Shown here: piece by piece, positions 9,773-18,079 of the stretch
Layout: the number at the start of each line of letters is the position of its first letter
How positions within the stretch are numbered: the stretch's first letter is position 1
Origin: Polyangiaceae bacterium
GTDB lineage: Bacteria; Myxococcota_A; Polyangia; Polyangiales; Polyangiaceae
Direction of reading: 5' to 3'
NCBI GenBank assembly: GCA_016719945.1
Contig: JADJYE010000034.1
Location: forward strand, 1-64,000
DNA length: 64,000 nt
Notes under the pieces: generated by a model
Database searches by the model: none
What the model was told of the DNA's origin: nothing
Seen by the model: only the letters and a program-made list of their open reading frames with translations
Made by a program: the position numbers and the translations under genes

Positions 9773-11158
9773 TCAGACCGTCAGGCCGGTGAGCGGCCCG
9801 GCCTTGCAGTAGTCGGGGTCGCCGAACGTCGCGTCGGCGACGCCCATCGCGTGGCAGAGCGACAGCAGCAGCCGGTTGTGCGGCTCGCCGGGGAACGACA
9901 CGAGCCGGCCGGTCTTGAACAGCCCGCCCACGTTGCCCGCCAGGACCCAGGGCGTGTTGTCGTGCGTGTGCGCGCCGCCGCTGCCGAGCTCGTTGAACCA
10001 GACCACCAGGGTGTTGTCGAGCATCGTGCCGCCGCCCTCCGGCACCGACGCCAGCTTCTCCAGAAAATAGGCCAGCTGGGACGCGTACCAGGTGTGGATC
10101 TTCACCAGCTTCGCGCGCGCGACCGGGTCGACGTCGATGTGCGCCAGCGCGTGGAAGCCCTTCGCCTCGTCAGTGACGGCCAGGGTCGGATCGGACGCGA
10201 ACTCGGGGCCGAGCCAGTTGAAGCGGTGCGCCGCGCCGGCGCGGCCGAACTGAATGGTCCCGATGCGCGTGAGATCACAGGCCAGCGCCATCACCAGCAG
10301 ATCCATCTGGAGCTTGCCGAGCGCGGGGATGTTATCGTTCTTCCAGACGTCGATGGGCTTGCCGAGCGCCGGCTTCTCGCACGAGCCCGCCGCGCCCACG
10401 CCCACGCCGGTGGTCAGGCTGTGCTCGATGCCAGCGACCGCGTCGAGGTGCGCCTCCATCTTGATGCGATCCGATTGAGGCAGACGTCCCCGCACCGACT
10501 CGAGGTTCTTCGAGACCGCCGCCAAGACGCTTTGCCGATCGGCGAGCGCCTCGACGTCGGCGGGGCTCGCGGTGGCAGAGGGCTCCTTGAAGTCACGGAA
10601 GAGGCGGTCGAAGACGCGGTACGGGCTGTTCTCGGCCGAGATCGGGTGCAGCGCCCCCAGGTACGAGAGGCAGGCGCTGTCCGTGGAATACGGCTGCACC
10701 TGGATGCCGCACTCGATCGTACGCAGCTTGGTCTGCGCGGCGAGGGTCTGGGCGAGGTATTGGTCGAGGGAGATCCCGGTCGCGAGGCTCCGCAGGGGGT
10801 TCGCGGTGTCGACCGACTTCGCCCTGCGCCCCGTCAGCGCGGTGTTCATCCCGGCGGAGTGACCGTTGCGGTCGCCTTTCTCGATGATGACCTTGTGGGC
10901 CAGCCCGTCGATGACGAGCAGCCTCGACTTCAGCTTCTCGAGCGGCGACAAGATCGGGCTGAGCACCAGCTTGCCGTCCGTCATCGTCGGCACCCAGCTC
11001 TCGCGGATCGTCCCGTTCGAGCTGAAGAAGAACACCAGCCGCTTGGGCGGCGCCTGGGCGGCCGCGTGCGCGTCGAGCAGCGGGACGAAGGGCAGCATCG
11101 ACGCCCCCAACCCCAAGCTGCTCAGGAATGCTCGCCTACCTAGGCGCGAATGTCTCAC
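9773..11158 (-). CDS. DUF1552 secreted protein with Tat signal
   Basis: The 461-residue product opens MRHSRLGRRAFLSSLGLG, a twin-arginine signal. The body matches the DUF1552 family found beside DUF1592 proteins in myxobacteria and planctomycetes: FSSNGTIRESWVP, LVIDGLAHK, GHSAGMNTALTGR, SLDQYLAQ, NWLGPE, HALAHIDVDP, VVWFNELGSGGAHTHDNTPW. The fold resembles sulfatase/alkaline-phosphatase-like DUF1501 proteins, but the reaction is unknown. It starts four bases inside the end of the DUF1592 gene (ATGA), so the pair is one operon with this gene second. Confidence 0.88.
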   Translation of the reverse strand: MRHSRLGRRAFLSSLGLGASMLPFVPLLDAHAAAQAPPKRLVFFFSSNGTIRESWVPTMTDGKLVLSPILSPLEKLKSRLLVIDGLAHKVIIEKGDRNGHSAGMNTALTGRRAKSVDTANPLRSLATGISLDQYLAQTLAAQTKLRTIECGIQVQPYSTDSACLSYLGALHPISAENSPYRVFDRLFRDFKEPSATASPADVEALADRQSVLAAVSKNLESVRGRLPQSDRIKMEAHLDAVAGIEHSLTTGVGVGAAGSCEKPALGKPIDVWKNDNIPALGKLQMDLLVMALACDLTRIGTIQFGRAGAAHRFNWLGPEFASDPTLAVTDEAKGFHALAHIDVDPVARAKLVKIHTWYASQLAYFLEKLASVPEGGGTMLDNTLVVWFNELGSGGAHTHDNTPWVLAGNVGGLFKTGRLVSFPGEPHNRLLLSLCHAMGVADATFGDPDYCKAGPLTGLTV

Positions 11159-12783
11159 GAGGCGCTCCCTTCCTTGAACCGCGCGTGGCGGAACGCATGG
11201 CTCGTCGCGATCGCGACGATCAGCTCACGGACGTCGAAGCCCTTCTGCGCGAACGTCTGGTAGGCCTCCGACAGCGACGCCTCGTCCTCCTCCTCCTCGC
11301 CGCGCCCGAGCGCGAAGCGCAGCCACTGCGTCGCGATGCAGCGCCGGACCTCCTGGCTCGCCGACAGGCGCGCGCCGAGCTCGACGGCCCCATTGAAGGG
11401 TCCGTCGATGTCGTCGGTCAACGTCAGCTCCCCGGTCGCGTCGACGCGCAGGGTGCCCTCGACCGTCCGCCAGGCCCCGAGGGCGTTGTAGTTCTCGAAG
11501 CCGAAGCCGATGGGGTCCATCAGCGCGTGGCACCCGGCGCACGCGGGGTCCTTCCGGTGCAGATCGAACCGCTCCTTCGTCGTCAGCTTCGGGTCCGCCT
11601 TGGGGGGCGTGATGCTGACGTTCGGGGGCGGCGGCGGGATCGAGTGGCAGAGTAGCCTCTCGCGCACGAACTTCCCCCTCAAGATGGGCGAGGTCTGGTC
11701 AGCCGTCGAGAGCACCGTCATCACGCTGGCCTGGGTGAGCACACCCGAGCGCTGCTGGGCCGGTAGCTCGACCAGCGCGAAACCCTGAGCGGGCGAGGGG
11801 ACGCCATAGAGCGACGCGAGGGGCGCGTTGACGAAGGTCTTGTTCGACGTCAGCAGGGTCTTGACGGTGTCGCCGCCCGCGAGCACGGCGTGCGCCGAGA
11901 AGCGCAGCGTCTCCTCCAACATCGCAGCCTTGAGCTCTGGCGTGAAAGCCGCGGAGTGGACGACGTCCTTACTCTCGGTCTCCAGCTCTCGCAGCCCGAG
12001 CCATTGCCGGTGGAAGCTCTTGATGCCGTCGACGGCCCGAGGGTCCTTCAGCATCCGGCGAGCGATCACGGCGACGTCGTCGGCCTCGGAGAGCCTACCG
12101 GCCTCGGCGTCCTCGAGCAGCGCGCTGTCGGGGGTCGAGGCCCAGATGAAGTACGATAGGCGCGTCGCGAGCTCGTAGCCCGTCAGCGGGCGGGTCTTGT
12201 CGGCTGGGCCGTCCGCGGGCTCGAGGCGGTACAGAAACTGCGGCGACTGCAGGATCACCTCGAGCACCAGCTGGACGCCGCCGGCGTGGCCCGATCGCTT
12301 CGCCTTCTCCGCGTAGACCGCCGAGAGCTGAGCGCGCTCGGCGTCGTCGAGCGGCCGCCGGTACGCGAGGCGCCCGAACGAGTCGATGAAGCTCCGCGCG
12401 CACTGCTCCTGCGGCTGACCGGCAGCGCACGGAGCCAGCGCCTCGAGGCGGCCGACCGCAGCGGTCGAGAGGGCCTCTGCTGCGTCCATGTAGCGCTCGA
12501 CCTGCAACGCCGTCACCGGCGCCATGCCGTTGCTCTCGAACCCACCGACGGTCTCGTCGGGAGGGAAGGCGTTGGCGGGGCGCGTGGTGTCGGCGAGCAG
12601 ATCGCGGACCGTGTTGTTGTACTCCTCGCGCGTCAGCCGTCGAAGCGGCACTGGAGCGACGGCGACCGCCGCAGCGGCGCTCGGCGCAGGGCCGCTCTTG
12701 GGGGCGGCCGGCTCACTGCTCGCGCCGGTGCAGCCCACCAGCACGAGCGCCGCGAGGACCGCGGCTCGGGCGATTGACCTCAT
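11155..12783 (-). CDS. DUF1592 domain lipoprotein (DUF1587/1595/1592/1588/1585)
   Basis: The 542-residue product starts MRSIARAAVLAALVLVGCTG, a lipoprotein signal. The five small domains of this family appear in order: LTREEYNNTVRDLL (DUF1587), LAYRRPLDDAERAQL (DUF1595), RPLTGYELATRLSYFIWAS (DUF1592), SPILRGKFVRERLLC and ACAGCHALMDPIGFGFENY (DUF1588), and FDVRELIVAIATSHAF (DUF1585). CAGCH is a CxxCH heme-binding motif, so an exported electron-transfer role is plausible. It is first in the operon with the DUF1552 gene. The paired occurrence is conserved; the substrate is not known. Confidence 0.88.
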   Translation of the reverse strand: MRSIARAAVLAALVLVGCTGASSEPAAPKSGPAPSAAAAVAVAPVPLRRLTREEYNNTVRDLLADTTRPANAFPPDETVGGFESNGMAPVTALQVERYMDAAEALSTAAVGRLEALAPCAAGQPQEQCARSFIDSFGRLAYRRPLDDAERAQLSAVYAEKAKRSGHAGGVQLVLEVILQSPQFLYRLEPADGPADKTRPLTGYELATRLSYFIWASTPDSALLEDAEAGRLSEADDVAVIARRMLKDPRAVDGIKSFHRQWLGLRELETESKDVVHSAAFTPELKAAMLEETLRFSAHAVLAGGDTVKTLLTSNKTFVNAPLASLYGVPSPAQGFALVELPAQQRSGVLTQASVMTVLSTADQTSPILRGKFVRERLLCHSIPPPPPNVSITPPKADPKLTTKERFDLHRKDPACAGCHALMDPIGFGFENYNALGAWRTVEGTLRVDATGELTLTDDIDGPFNGAVELGARLSASQEVRRCIATQWLRFALGRGEEEEDEASLSEAYQTFAQKGFDVRELIVAIATSHAFRHARFKEGSAS

Positions 12784-12963
12784 GGCCGCCGCCGAGTGAC
12801 CTCGCGACCCACAGGCATGCGCGGAAGCTCCAGAGAACGCACGAGAAAGACGGTACTACGCCTCGCTCCGCCGGGAAAAAAGGTAGCGAAGCGCGTCCGC
12901 GGCGCTCTTCCGTTGCGGCAACTTTGCGCGCTGCCCGCACAGCGGCGACCATCGCGCCCGGTC

Positions 12964-13350
12964 ATGTCCAAGCTCAGCAAGATCCTCATCGCCGTCGTCG
13001 CGCTCGAGCACCTGCTCTTCCTGGTGATGGAGATGTTCCTCTGGCAAAACCCCGCCGTGATGGCCCGCTTCGGGACCACGCCCGAGTTCGCCGCGCAGTC
13101 CGCGGCCTTGGCGATGAACCAGGGGCTGTACAACGGGTTCTTGTCTGCGGGCCTCGGCTGGGCGCTGCTCACGAAGGACGCCGAGCGCGCACGCTCGACG
13201 GCGCGCTTCTTCTTGGGGTGTGTGATCGTCGCGGGGGTGTTCGGCGGCTTGACGGCCAAGGCGTCGATCATCGTCATTCAGGCGGTGCCAGCGCTGCTCG
13301 CCTTCGCGACCACGGTCTTCGGCGCGTCGCGCGCAAACGGCGCGCGATAG
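12964..13350 (+). CDS. DUF1304 family small membrane protein
   Basis: The 128-residue product begins MSKLSKILIAVVALEHLLF and has four predicted transmembrane helices. The motif EHLLFLVMEMFLWQ, then NQGLYNGFLSAGLGWAL, is characteristic of DUF1304 (YqjF-like) membrane proteins. Function is unknown. I chose ATG 12964 because upstream in-frame sequence is Arg-rich and lacks signal character. The 180 bases before it, after the divergent DUF1592 gene, hold nothing recognisable. Confidence 0.8.
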   Translation: MSKLSKILIAVVALEHLLFLVMEMFLWQNPAVMARFGTTPEFAAQSAALAMNQGLYNGFLSAGLGWALLTKDAERARSTARFFLGCVIVAGVFGGLTAKASIIVIQAVPALLAFATTVFGASRANGAR

Positions 13351-13372
13351 CTCCAAAATTCCCAACCAAAGC

Positions 13373-13930
13373 GTGACGAGCCGTGACCTTGCGCGGTGCG
13401 TGATCGATGTCGATCTTCCCACCGTGCCGCTCCTCCTCCTGCTGCTGGTCGCGGATGGTTTCGCGGAACGTCCGGAGGAGCTGCCTCCGTCGATCCCCAA
13501 CGTAACAAGAGCGTTGGTCTTCGGTACGGTGTCGCCGCCGCACCTGAGCGACCTCGACGCAGAGGCGCCGCCTCTCGCGAGTGACGTGGCCCGCGCCTAC
13601 GCGTTCGACGCGCCCGCGGCGCCGAGGAAGGCGTACGACCCCGCCCCGCTGTGGCTCGACAGGCTCGCCGAGGCCTTCGGCGCGAGGCCCAACTACCTCG
13701 TGCGTGAGCCCAAGGTCGAGCTCGCCTCCTGCGACGCCAGCGACATGCGCAGCCAGCAGTTCCACGACGACCACGCGCGCGTCGACGCGACGAACGCGGC
13801 CCCCGCGATCACCGCGAGCGCCGTGGGCACCGTGCTCGGCCTGATGCTCGGGGGCAACGACCGCCCCCTGGCCGAGGGCGTGCGGCTCCGTGGTAAGGCC
13901 CGGTCCGTCGGGCTCGTCGGCGAGTGGTGA
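13373..13930 (+). CDS. Hypothetical protein with N-terminal hydrophobic segment
   Basis: The frame is open for 185 codons from a GTG at 13373. VPLLLLLLVADGFAERPEE looks like a signal peptide, so GTG 13423 is a reasonable alternative start. The rest (LASDVARAYAFDAPAAPRKAYDP, then LGLMLGG) shows no family I recognise. AITASAVGTVLGLMLGG near the end could be a second short membrane segment. Codon use, with strong G/C third positions, supports it being real. Confidence 0.5.
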   Translation: MTSRDLARCVIDVDLPTVPLLLLLLVADGFAERPEELPPSIPNVTRALVFGTVSPPHLSDLDAEAPPLASDVARAYAFDAPAAPRKAYDPAPLWLDRLAEAFGARPNYLVREPKVELASCDASDMRSQQFHDDHARVDATNAAPAITASAVGTVLGLMLGGNDRPLAEGVRLRGKARSVGLVGEW

Positions 13931-14035
13931 CGGCGGGCGCGGTCGCCTGACCGCGCGGCGGGAGCTGCCCGCCGGCCGCTCGCCACGCAAGGCGGATTTC
14001 CGCTCGCGACGCCCGAGCTGCTACCCTCACCGATC

Positions 14036-14605
14036 GTGCACGAGCCCCAGATGCGCGCAGCCCAGACGCACTCGGTGCTCGCCACCATCCGACGCCTCGA
14101 CGCGCCCGAGCGCGACGAGATCCTCAGTCGAATCGGCGAGGCGAACCTGCGCCGCGCCCAAGACGCGCTCCCGGTCGCGTGGCTGCCGATGGCCCTCCAC
14201 ATGCTCATCTCGGATCATGTGAGGGACGTGATCGGCCCCGAGCGCAACGTCGTCTTCTGGCGCGACGCGATGAGCGCCGCCTTTCAGCGCCCGTTCTTGA
14301 AGAGCTTCGTCGCCATGACCGTGTCGCTCTTCGGGCTCACGCCCGCGGGGCTGCTCCGGCGGGTGGACGGCGTGTACACCCACGTCACGCGCGAGCTCGG
14401 CGCGATGCGCTACGAGCCCGTCGATGAGCGGTCGGGGCGGGCGGTGCTGACCGGCTTCCCCGCGCGCAGCTTCCGCTTCATCTGCTACGTCGAGGGGCTG
14501 CAGGGCTGCCTCGCGGCGACCATCGTGATCGGCGGGGGCAGCCCTCACGTCGCGGTGGCCGCCCACGACGAGCAAGGTAACGTCAGCTACGACGTCAGCT
14601 GGTGA
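14036..14605 (+). CDS. TIGR02265-like (DUF2378) protein, myxobacterial type
   Basis: The 189-residue product starts at a GTG. It contains WLPMALHMLISDHVRDVIG, FLKSFVAMTVSLFGLTPAGLL and YTHVTRELGAMRYE, ending in a beta-rich part with GFPARSFRFICYVEGLQGCL. The arrangement resembles the myxobacterial DUF2378/TIGR02265 family, whose role is unknown. It sits 22 bases before the transhydrogenase gene and may be cotranscribed with it. The assignment is from memory of the pattern, not a search. Confidence 0.6.
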   Translation: MHEPQMRAAQTHSVLATIRRLDAPERDEILSRIGEANLRRAQDALPVAWLPMALHMLISDHVRDVIGPERNVVFWRDAMSAAFQRPFLKSFVAMTVSLFGLTPAGLLRRVDGVYTHVTRELGAMRYEPVDERSGRAVLTGFPARSFRFICYVEGLQGCLAATIVIGGGSPHVAVAAHDEQGNVSYDVSW

Positions 14606-14627
14606 CGCCGAGCAGGAGGGTGCGGTC

Positions 14628-15941
14628 GTGATCTGTTGCCACTATCCGAGCGCACGAGCGGGAGGCGATGGTGCGTTCACCATCGACGCCTCCCGCGTGA
14701 CGTTCGGGCGCGGCTGCATCGCCGAGCTGGGCGATCGGGCGCGTTCGCTCGGGATGCGCCGCGTGGCGCTGTTCACCGATCCCCGCGTCGCGACCCTGTC
14801 CATCTTCGAGCGCGCGCGACGCTCCCTGGTCTCGGCCGGCCTCGAGCTGGAGCTCTACGATGGCGTGCGCGTCGAGCCCACGTCCGTCTCCTTCGAGGAG
14901 GCGGCGCGCTTTGCGCTCGGCGCCACGGTGGACGGCTTCGTCTCGGTGGGCGGCGGCTCGGTGTTGGACACGGCGAAGGCCGCGAGCCTGCTGTCGTCGT
15001 ACCCAGCACCCCTCAGGGCGTACGCCAACCTTCCGGTCGGCGATGCGCGCCCGGTCCCCGGTCCGCTCCGGCCGCACCTGGCCTGTCCTACGACGAGCGG
15101 CACGGGGAGCGAGGTGACTGGAATCGCCGTGTACGACGACCTCGAGCTGGGCGCGAAGACCGCCGTGGCGTCCGCCCGGCTACGCCCGACCGAGGCGCTG
15201 ATCGATCCCGACGCGACGGCCACCCTGCCGGCGCCGGTCGTCGCCGCCAGCGGCTTCGACGTGCTCTCGCACGCGCTGGAGTCCTACACGGCGCGCGCCT
15301 ACTGCGACAGGCCCGCGCCCGAGCGGCCCACGCTGCGCCCGATGAGCCAAGGAAGAAACCCCTTCAGCGACCTCGGCTGCCGCGAGGCGCTGACCCTGTG
15401 CGGAGACTACCTGCTGCGGGCCGTCGCTGATCCCGCCGACGCCGAGGCGCGTGAGGCCATGATGTGGGCCGCCACCCTGGCCGGGGTCGCGTTCGGCAGC
15501 TCGGGCGTCCACGTCCCGCACGCCATGGCCTACGCGGTCGCGGGGCTGGCCCACGAGACCTCGTATCGGCCGGCCGGGTACCCCGAGGGTGAGCCCCTCG
15601 TCCCCCACGGAGTCTCGGTCGTGCTCTCTGCGCCCGCCGTGTTTCGCCTCACGGCCGAGACGGATCCCGAGCGCCACCTCGAGGGTGCCCGCCGGCTGGG
15701 CGCGGAGACTCGCGGCGCGTCAGCGAGTGACGCGGGGCCGATCTTGGCCTCTCGGCTCGCCGAGCTGATGCAGGCGGCGGGCGTGCCGAACGGGCTCCGT
15801 GGCGTCGGCTACGACGACGCGCACGTGCCGAGGCTGGTGCTTGGCACGGTCCCTCAGGCGAGGCTGCTCTCCAACGCGCCGCTCACGATCGGACCCCCTG
15901 AGCTCGAGCGGCTCTTTCACACGTCGATGAGGTGCTGGTGA
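14628..15941 (+). CDS. Hydroxyacid-oxoacid transhydrogenase (iron-type alcohol dehydrogenase)
   Basis: The 437-residue product belongs to the ADHFE1/HOT branch of iron-containing alcohol dehydrogenases. These enzymes pass hydride from 4-hydroxybutyrate to 2-oxoglutarate, giving succinate semialdehyde and 2-hydroxyglutarate. The branch-specific opening CCHYPSARAGGDGAFTIDAS is present. So are VSVGGGSVLDTAK (nucleotide site), PTTSGTGSEVTGIAVYDD, ASGFDVLSHALESYTARAY and QGRNPFSDLGCREAL. The metal His region is HVPHAMAYAV, with PHGVSVVLSAPAVF further on. Its end overlaps the thioesterase start (GTGA), and DUF3291 follows, so three genes form an operon. Confidence 0.88.
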   Translation: MICCHYPSARAGGDGAFTIDASRVTFGRGCIAELGDRARSLGMRRVALFTDPRVATLSIFERARRSLVSAGLELELYDGVRVEPTSVSFEEAARFALGATVDGFVSVGGGSVLDTAKAASLLSSYPAPLRAYANLPVGDARPVPGPLRPHLACPTTSGTGSEVTGIAVYDDLELGAKTAVASARLRPTEALIDPDATATLPAPVVAASGFDVLSHALESYTARAYCDRPAPERPTLRPMSQGRNPFSDLGCREALTLCGDYLLRAVADPADAEAREAMMWAATLAGVAFGSSGVHVPHAMAYAVAGLAHETSYRPAGYPEGEPLVPHGVSVVLSAPAVFRLTAETDPERHLEGARRLGAETRGASASDAGPILASRLAELMQAAGVPNGLRGVGYDDAHVPRLVLGTVPQARLLSNAPLTIGPPELERLFHTSMRCW

Positions 15942-16393
15942 GCGACGCGAGACCCGATCGAGAGCCCGAGCGGCGAGAGCGTTACCCCTTCTGGGTGCCG
16001 ATCACCACGCGCTGGTCGGACAACGACGCCTACGGCCACGTGAACAACGTCGTGTTCTACAGCTACTTCGACACCGCGGCGAATCGCTACCTGATCGAGC
16101 ACGGCGGCCTCGATCTCCACGCGGGGCCGGTGATCGGGCTGGTCGTCGAGTCGAGCTGCCGCTATCGCGCGCCCATTGCATACCCGCAGCCGATCTCGGC
16201 GGGCGTGCGGGTCGATCGCCTGGGGAAGAGCTCGGTGACCTATGGCATCGCGATCTTCGTCGACGGGGTCGATCTCGCCGCCGCGGACGGCACCTTCACG
16301 CACGTGTTCGTCGATCGCGAGACGCGGCGACCGGCGCCCATTCCCCCTTTGATGCGAGCCGCCCTCGAGCGGATCAGCAGGCCGCCCTCTTGA
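15938..16393 (+). CDS. Acyl-CoA thioesterase, hotdog fold (4HBT type)
   Basis: The 151-residue product opens SDARPDREPERRERYPFWVP. It carries the 4-hydroxybenzoyl-CoA thioesterase pattern TRWSDNDAYGHVNNVVFYSYFD, in which Asp and His form the active site, followed by a long helix and VVESSCRYRAPIAYPQP. It should hydrolyse an acyl-CoA in the cytoplasm. GTG 15938 is taken as start because it overlaps the stop of the transhydrogenase; a TTG-type start six bases earlier is possible. The context suggests removal of CoA from a C4 or related acid. Confidence 0.85.
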   Translation: MSDARPDREPERRERYPFWVPITTRWSDNDAYGHVNNVVFYSYFDTAANRYLIEHGGLDLHAGPVIGLVVESSCRYRAPIAYPQPISAGVRVDRLGKSSVTYGIAIFVDGVDLAAADGTFTHVFVDRETRRPAPIPPLMRAALERISRPPS

Positions 16394-16410
16394 CGCCCGA
16401 CCCGCCTGCG

Positions 16411-16881
16411 ATGACCCGCTCTGCCGCCTATCAGCTCGCGCAGGCCAACGTCGCCTACGCCCTCGCGCCGCACGACGATCCCCGCCTCGCGGACTTCATG
16501 GCGCGACTCGACGAGATGAACGAGCTCGCGGAGGGGAGCCCAGGCTTCGTCTGGAGGCACCTCACCGACACCCGCGATCCCCAGCAGCGGGAGTTCGAGG
16601 ACCCTCGCGTGCTCTTCAACATGTCGGTGTGGGAGTCGATCGACGATCTGCACCGCTACACGTACCGCACGGCTCACGCCGAGGTGTACGCGGCGCGCCG
16701 GCGCTGGTTCGCGAGCGAGCAATCGGTGGTGGGCGGGCACGCCCTGGCGATGTGGTGGGTCCGCGCGGGCGAGCGGCCCACCGTCCTCGAGGCCAAGCAG
16801 CGCCTCGCGCTGATCACCGAGCACGGGCCCTCGGAGCGAGCCTTCTCCTTCAAGCAACGCTTCCCGCCTCCTGCGGGCTGA
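16411..16881 (+). CDS. DUF3291 family protein
   Basis: The 156-residue product contains YQLAQANVAYALAPHDDPRL, the characteristic opening of DUF3291. RVLFNMSVWESIDDLHRYTY and the end PTVLEAKQRLALI follow. The fold is probably a dimeric alpha-beta barrel like antibiotic-biosynthesis monooxygenases (ABM), with a hydrophobic pocket. ATG 16411 is preferred; a TTG at 16390 overlaps the previous stop and would add seven residues. It is the third gene of the transhydrogenase operon. Activity is unknown. Confidence 0.85.
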   Translation: MTRSAAYQLAQANVAYALAPHDDPRLADFMARLDEMNELAEGSPGFVWRHLTDTRDPQQREFEDPRVLFNMSVWESIDDLHRYTYRTAHAEVYAARRRWFASEQSVVGGHALAMWWVRAGERPTVLEAKQRLALITEHGPSERAFSFKQRFPPPAG

Positions 16882-16924
16882 GCCCAGGCGCGGGCCTCGT
16901 GTTACACCCCCTCAGGCTCCAGCC

Positions 16925-18079
16925 ATGAAGCAGCGCACAGCCTCGACGCGCGGCGCCCCCCGAGCCGCCCTCATCCCGCCGTATCCGGCCTCGTTTCGGG
17001 GCCGCGCGCGGGAGGTTCGCGATCTCGCCGCGCTGATCAAGGGCGGGCACCCGACGGTGGTCGCGCTGGTCGGGTCGGGGGGCAGCGGCAAGACGACCCT
17101 GGCGACGGCGCTCGCCCATCAGCTCGCAGGCTTCTTCTCAGGCAGGGTCTCCTTCCTGCGGGTGGGTGATTGGGATCACGCGACCGTCGCGCAGATGATG
17201 GCGCTGCAGCTCGGAGCGTTCGGTCTCGCTCCGCCCATGGTGCGGCTGAAGCGGGCGCTGACGGCGCGAGGCCCGTCGCTGGTCCTCCTCGACAACCACG
17301 AGGACGACGCCGTCACGGCGCGCATCCTCGATGGGCTGCGAGGGACACCCACCAGCTGGATCATCACGGCGCGGCGCTGCCTGCTCGGTGGCGTGACGGT
17401 CTTCCCCGTCGTCCCCGCGCTGCTCGACCGCCGAGAGGTCCCGTTCCCGGCCGTGGCCGAGCTCACCCGCCTGCTGCGGTGGCACCCGGTCGCGCTCGAT
17501 CTCGCCGACGCGATCGTGCGAGCTGGCCTCGCGGACGTCCGCGAGCTCGAGCGTCGGCTTCGTCGCGCCCGCGTCGATCGCATCGTCCCGGTCGCGCACG
17601 AAGACGACATCCCCGAGGTCCGCGCGATCGTCTTCGAAGCCGTCCGGCACCTCGCTCCGGCGGCTCGTCGGGCGCTCGCGGTCATGGTGGCCTCCCGTGG
17701 GGACTCGATGGACGGCGAGACGCTCACGCGACTCGCGCAGGCGACGCGAGCGAGCGAGACGCTCGAGGCCCTCACGCGGCTCAGGCTCGTGCAGGCGCCC
17801 GCTCGGGGTCGCTACGCGCTCCACGCCACGGTCCGCTACTCGCTGAGGGAGAAGCTCAGGTTCGACTACGACCGCTACGCCAACCATTACGTCGAGCTGC
17901 TCGAGCGCGAGCCCAGCAGGCTCGGCCCAGAGCAGACGCACCTGTTCTCGCTCATGGATTGGGCTCAGGCGCGCGGAGACCTACCGACGATCCTCCGCGT
18001 GCGGGCGCTCGCAGAGGCCCTCGAGGGCGAGCTCGCCGGTGACGGCGCCAGCGGTCACTTCATCGCAGCGAGGTCGTGA
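16925..18079 (+). CDS. STAND/NB-ARC-type ATPase without effector domain
   Basis: The 384-residue product has a Walker A GSGGSGKTTLATALAHQ (about residue 50), Walker B SLVLLDNHED (about 120) and SWIITARR, the sensor/RNBS-B segment. A winged-helix part (ARRALAVMVASRGDSMDGETLTRLAQ) and RYALHATVRYSLREKLRF complete a typical AfsR/Apaf-type NTPase unit. FRGRAREVRDLAALI precedes it as the usual lead-in. There is no DNA-binding, nuclease or TIR domain, and the TPR part normally following is cut to about 60 residues. It may act with an unlinked partner or be a remnant. The last 25 bases overlap the convergent gene. Confidence 0.75.
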   Translation: MKQRTASTRGAPRAALIPPYPASFRGRAREVRDLAALIKGGHPTVVALVGSGGSGKTTLATALAHQLAGFFSGRVSFLRVGDWDHATVAQMMALQLGAFGLAPPMVRLKRALTARGPSLVLLDNHEDDAVTARILDGLRGTPTSWIITARRCLLGGVTVFPVVPALLDRREVPFPAVAELTRLLRWHPVALDLADAIVRAGLADVRELERRLRRARVDRIVPVAHEDDIPEVRAIVFEAVRHLAPAARRALAVMVASRGDSMDGETLTRLAQATRASETLEALTRLRLVQAPARGRYALHATVRYSLREKLRFDYDRYANHYVELLEREPSRLGPEQTHLFSLMDWAQARGDLPTILRVRALAEALEGELAGDGASGHFIAARS

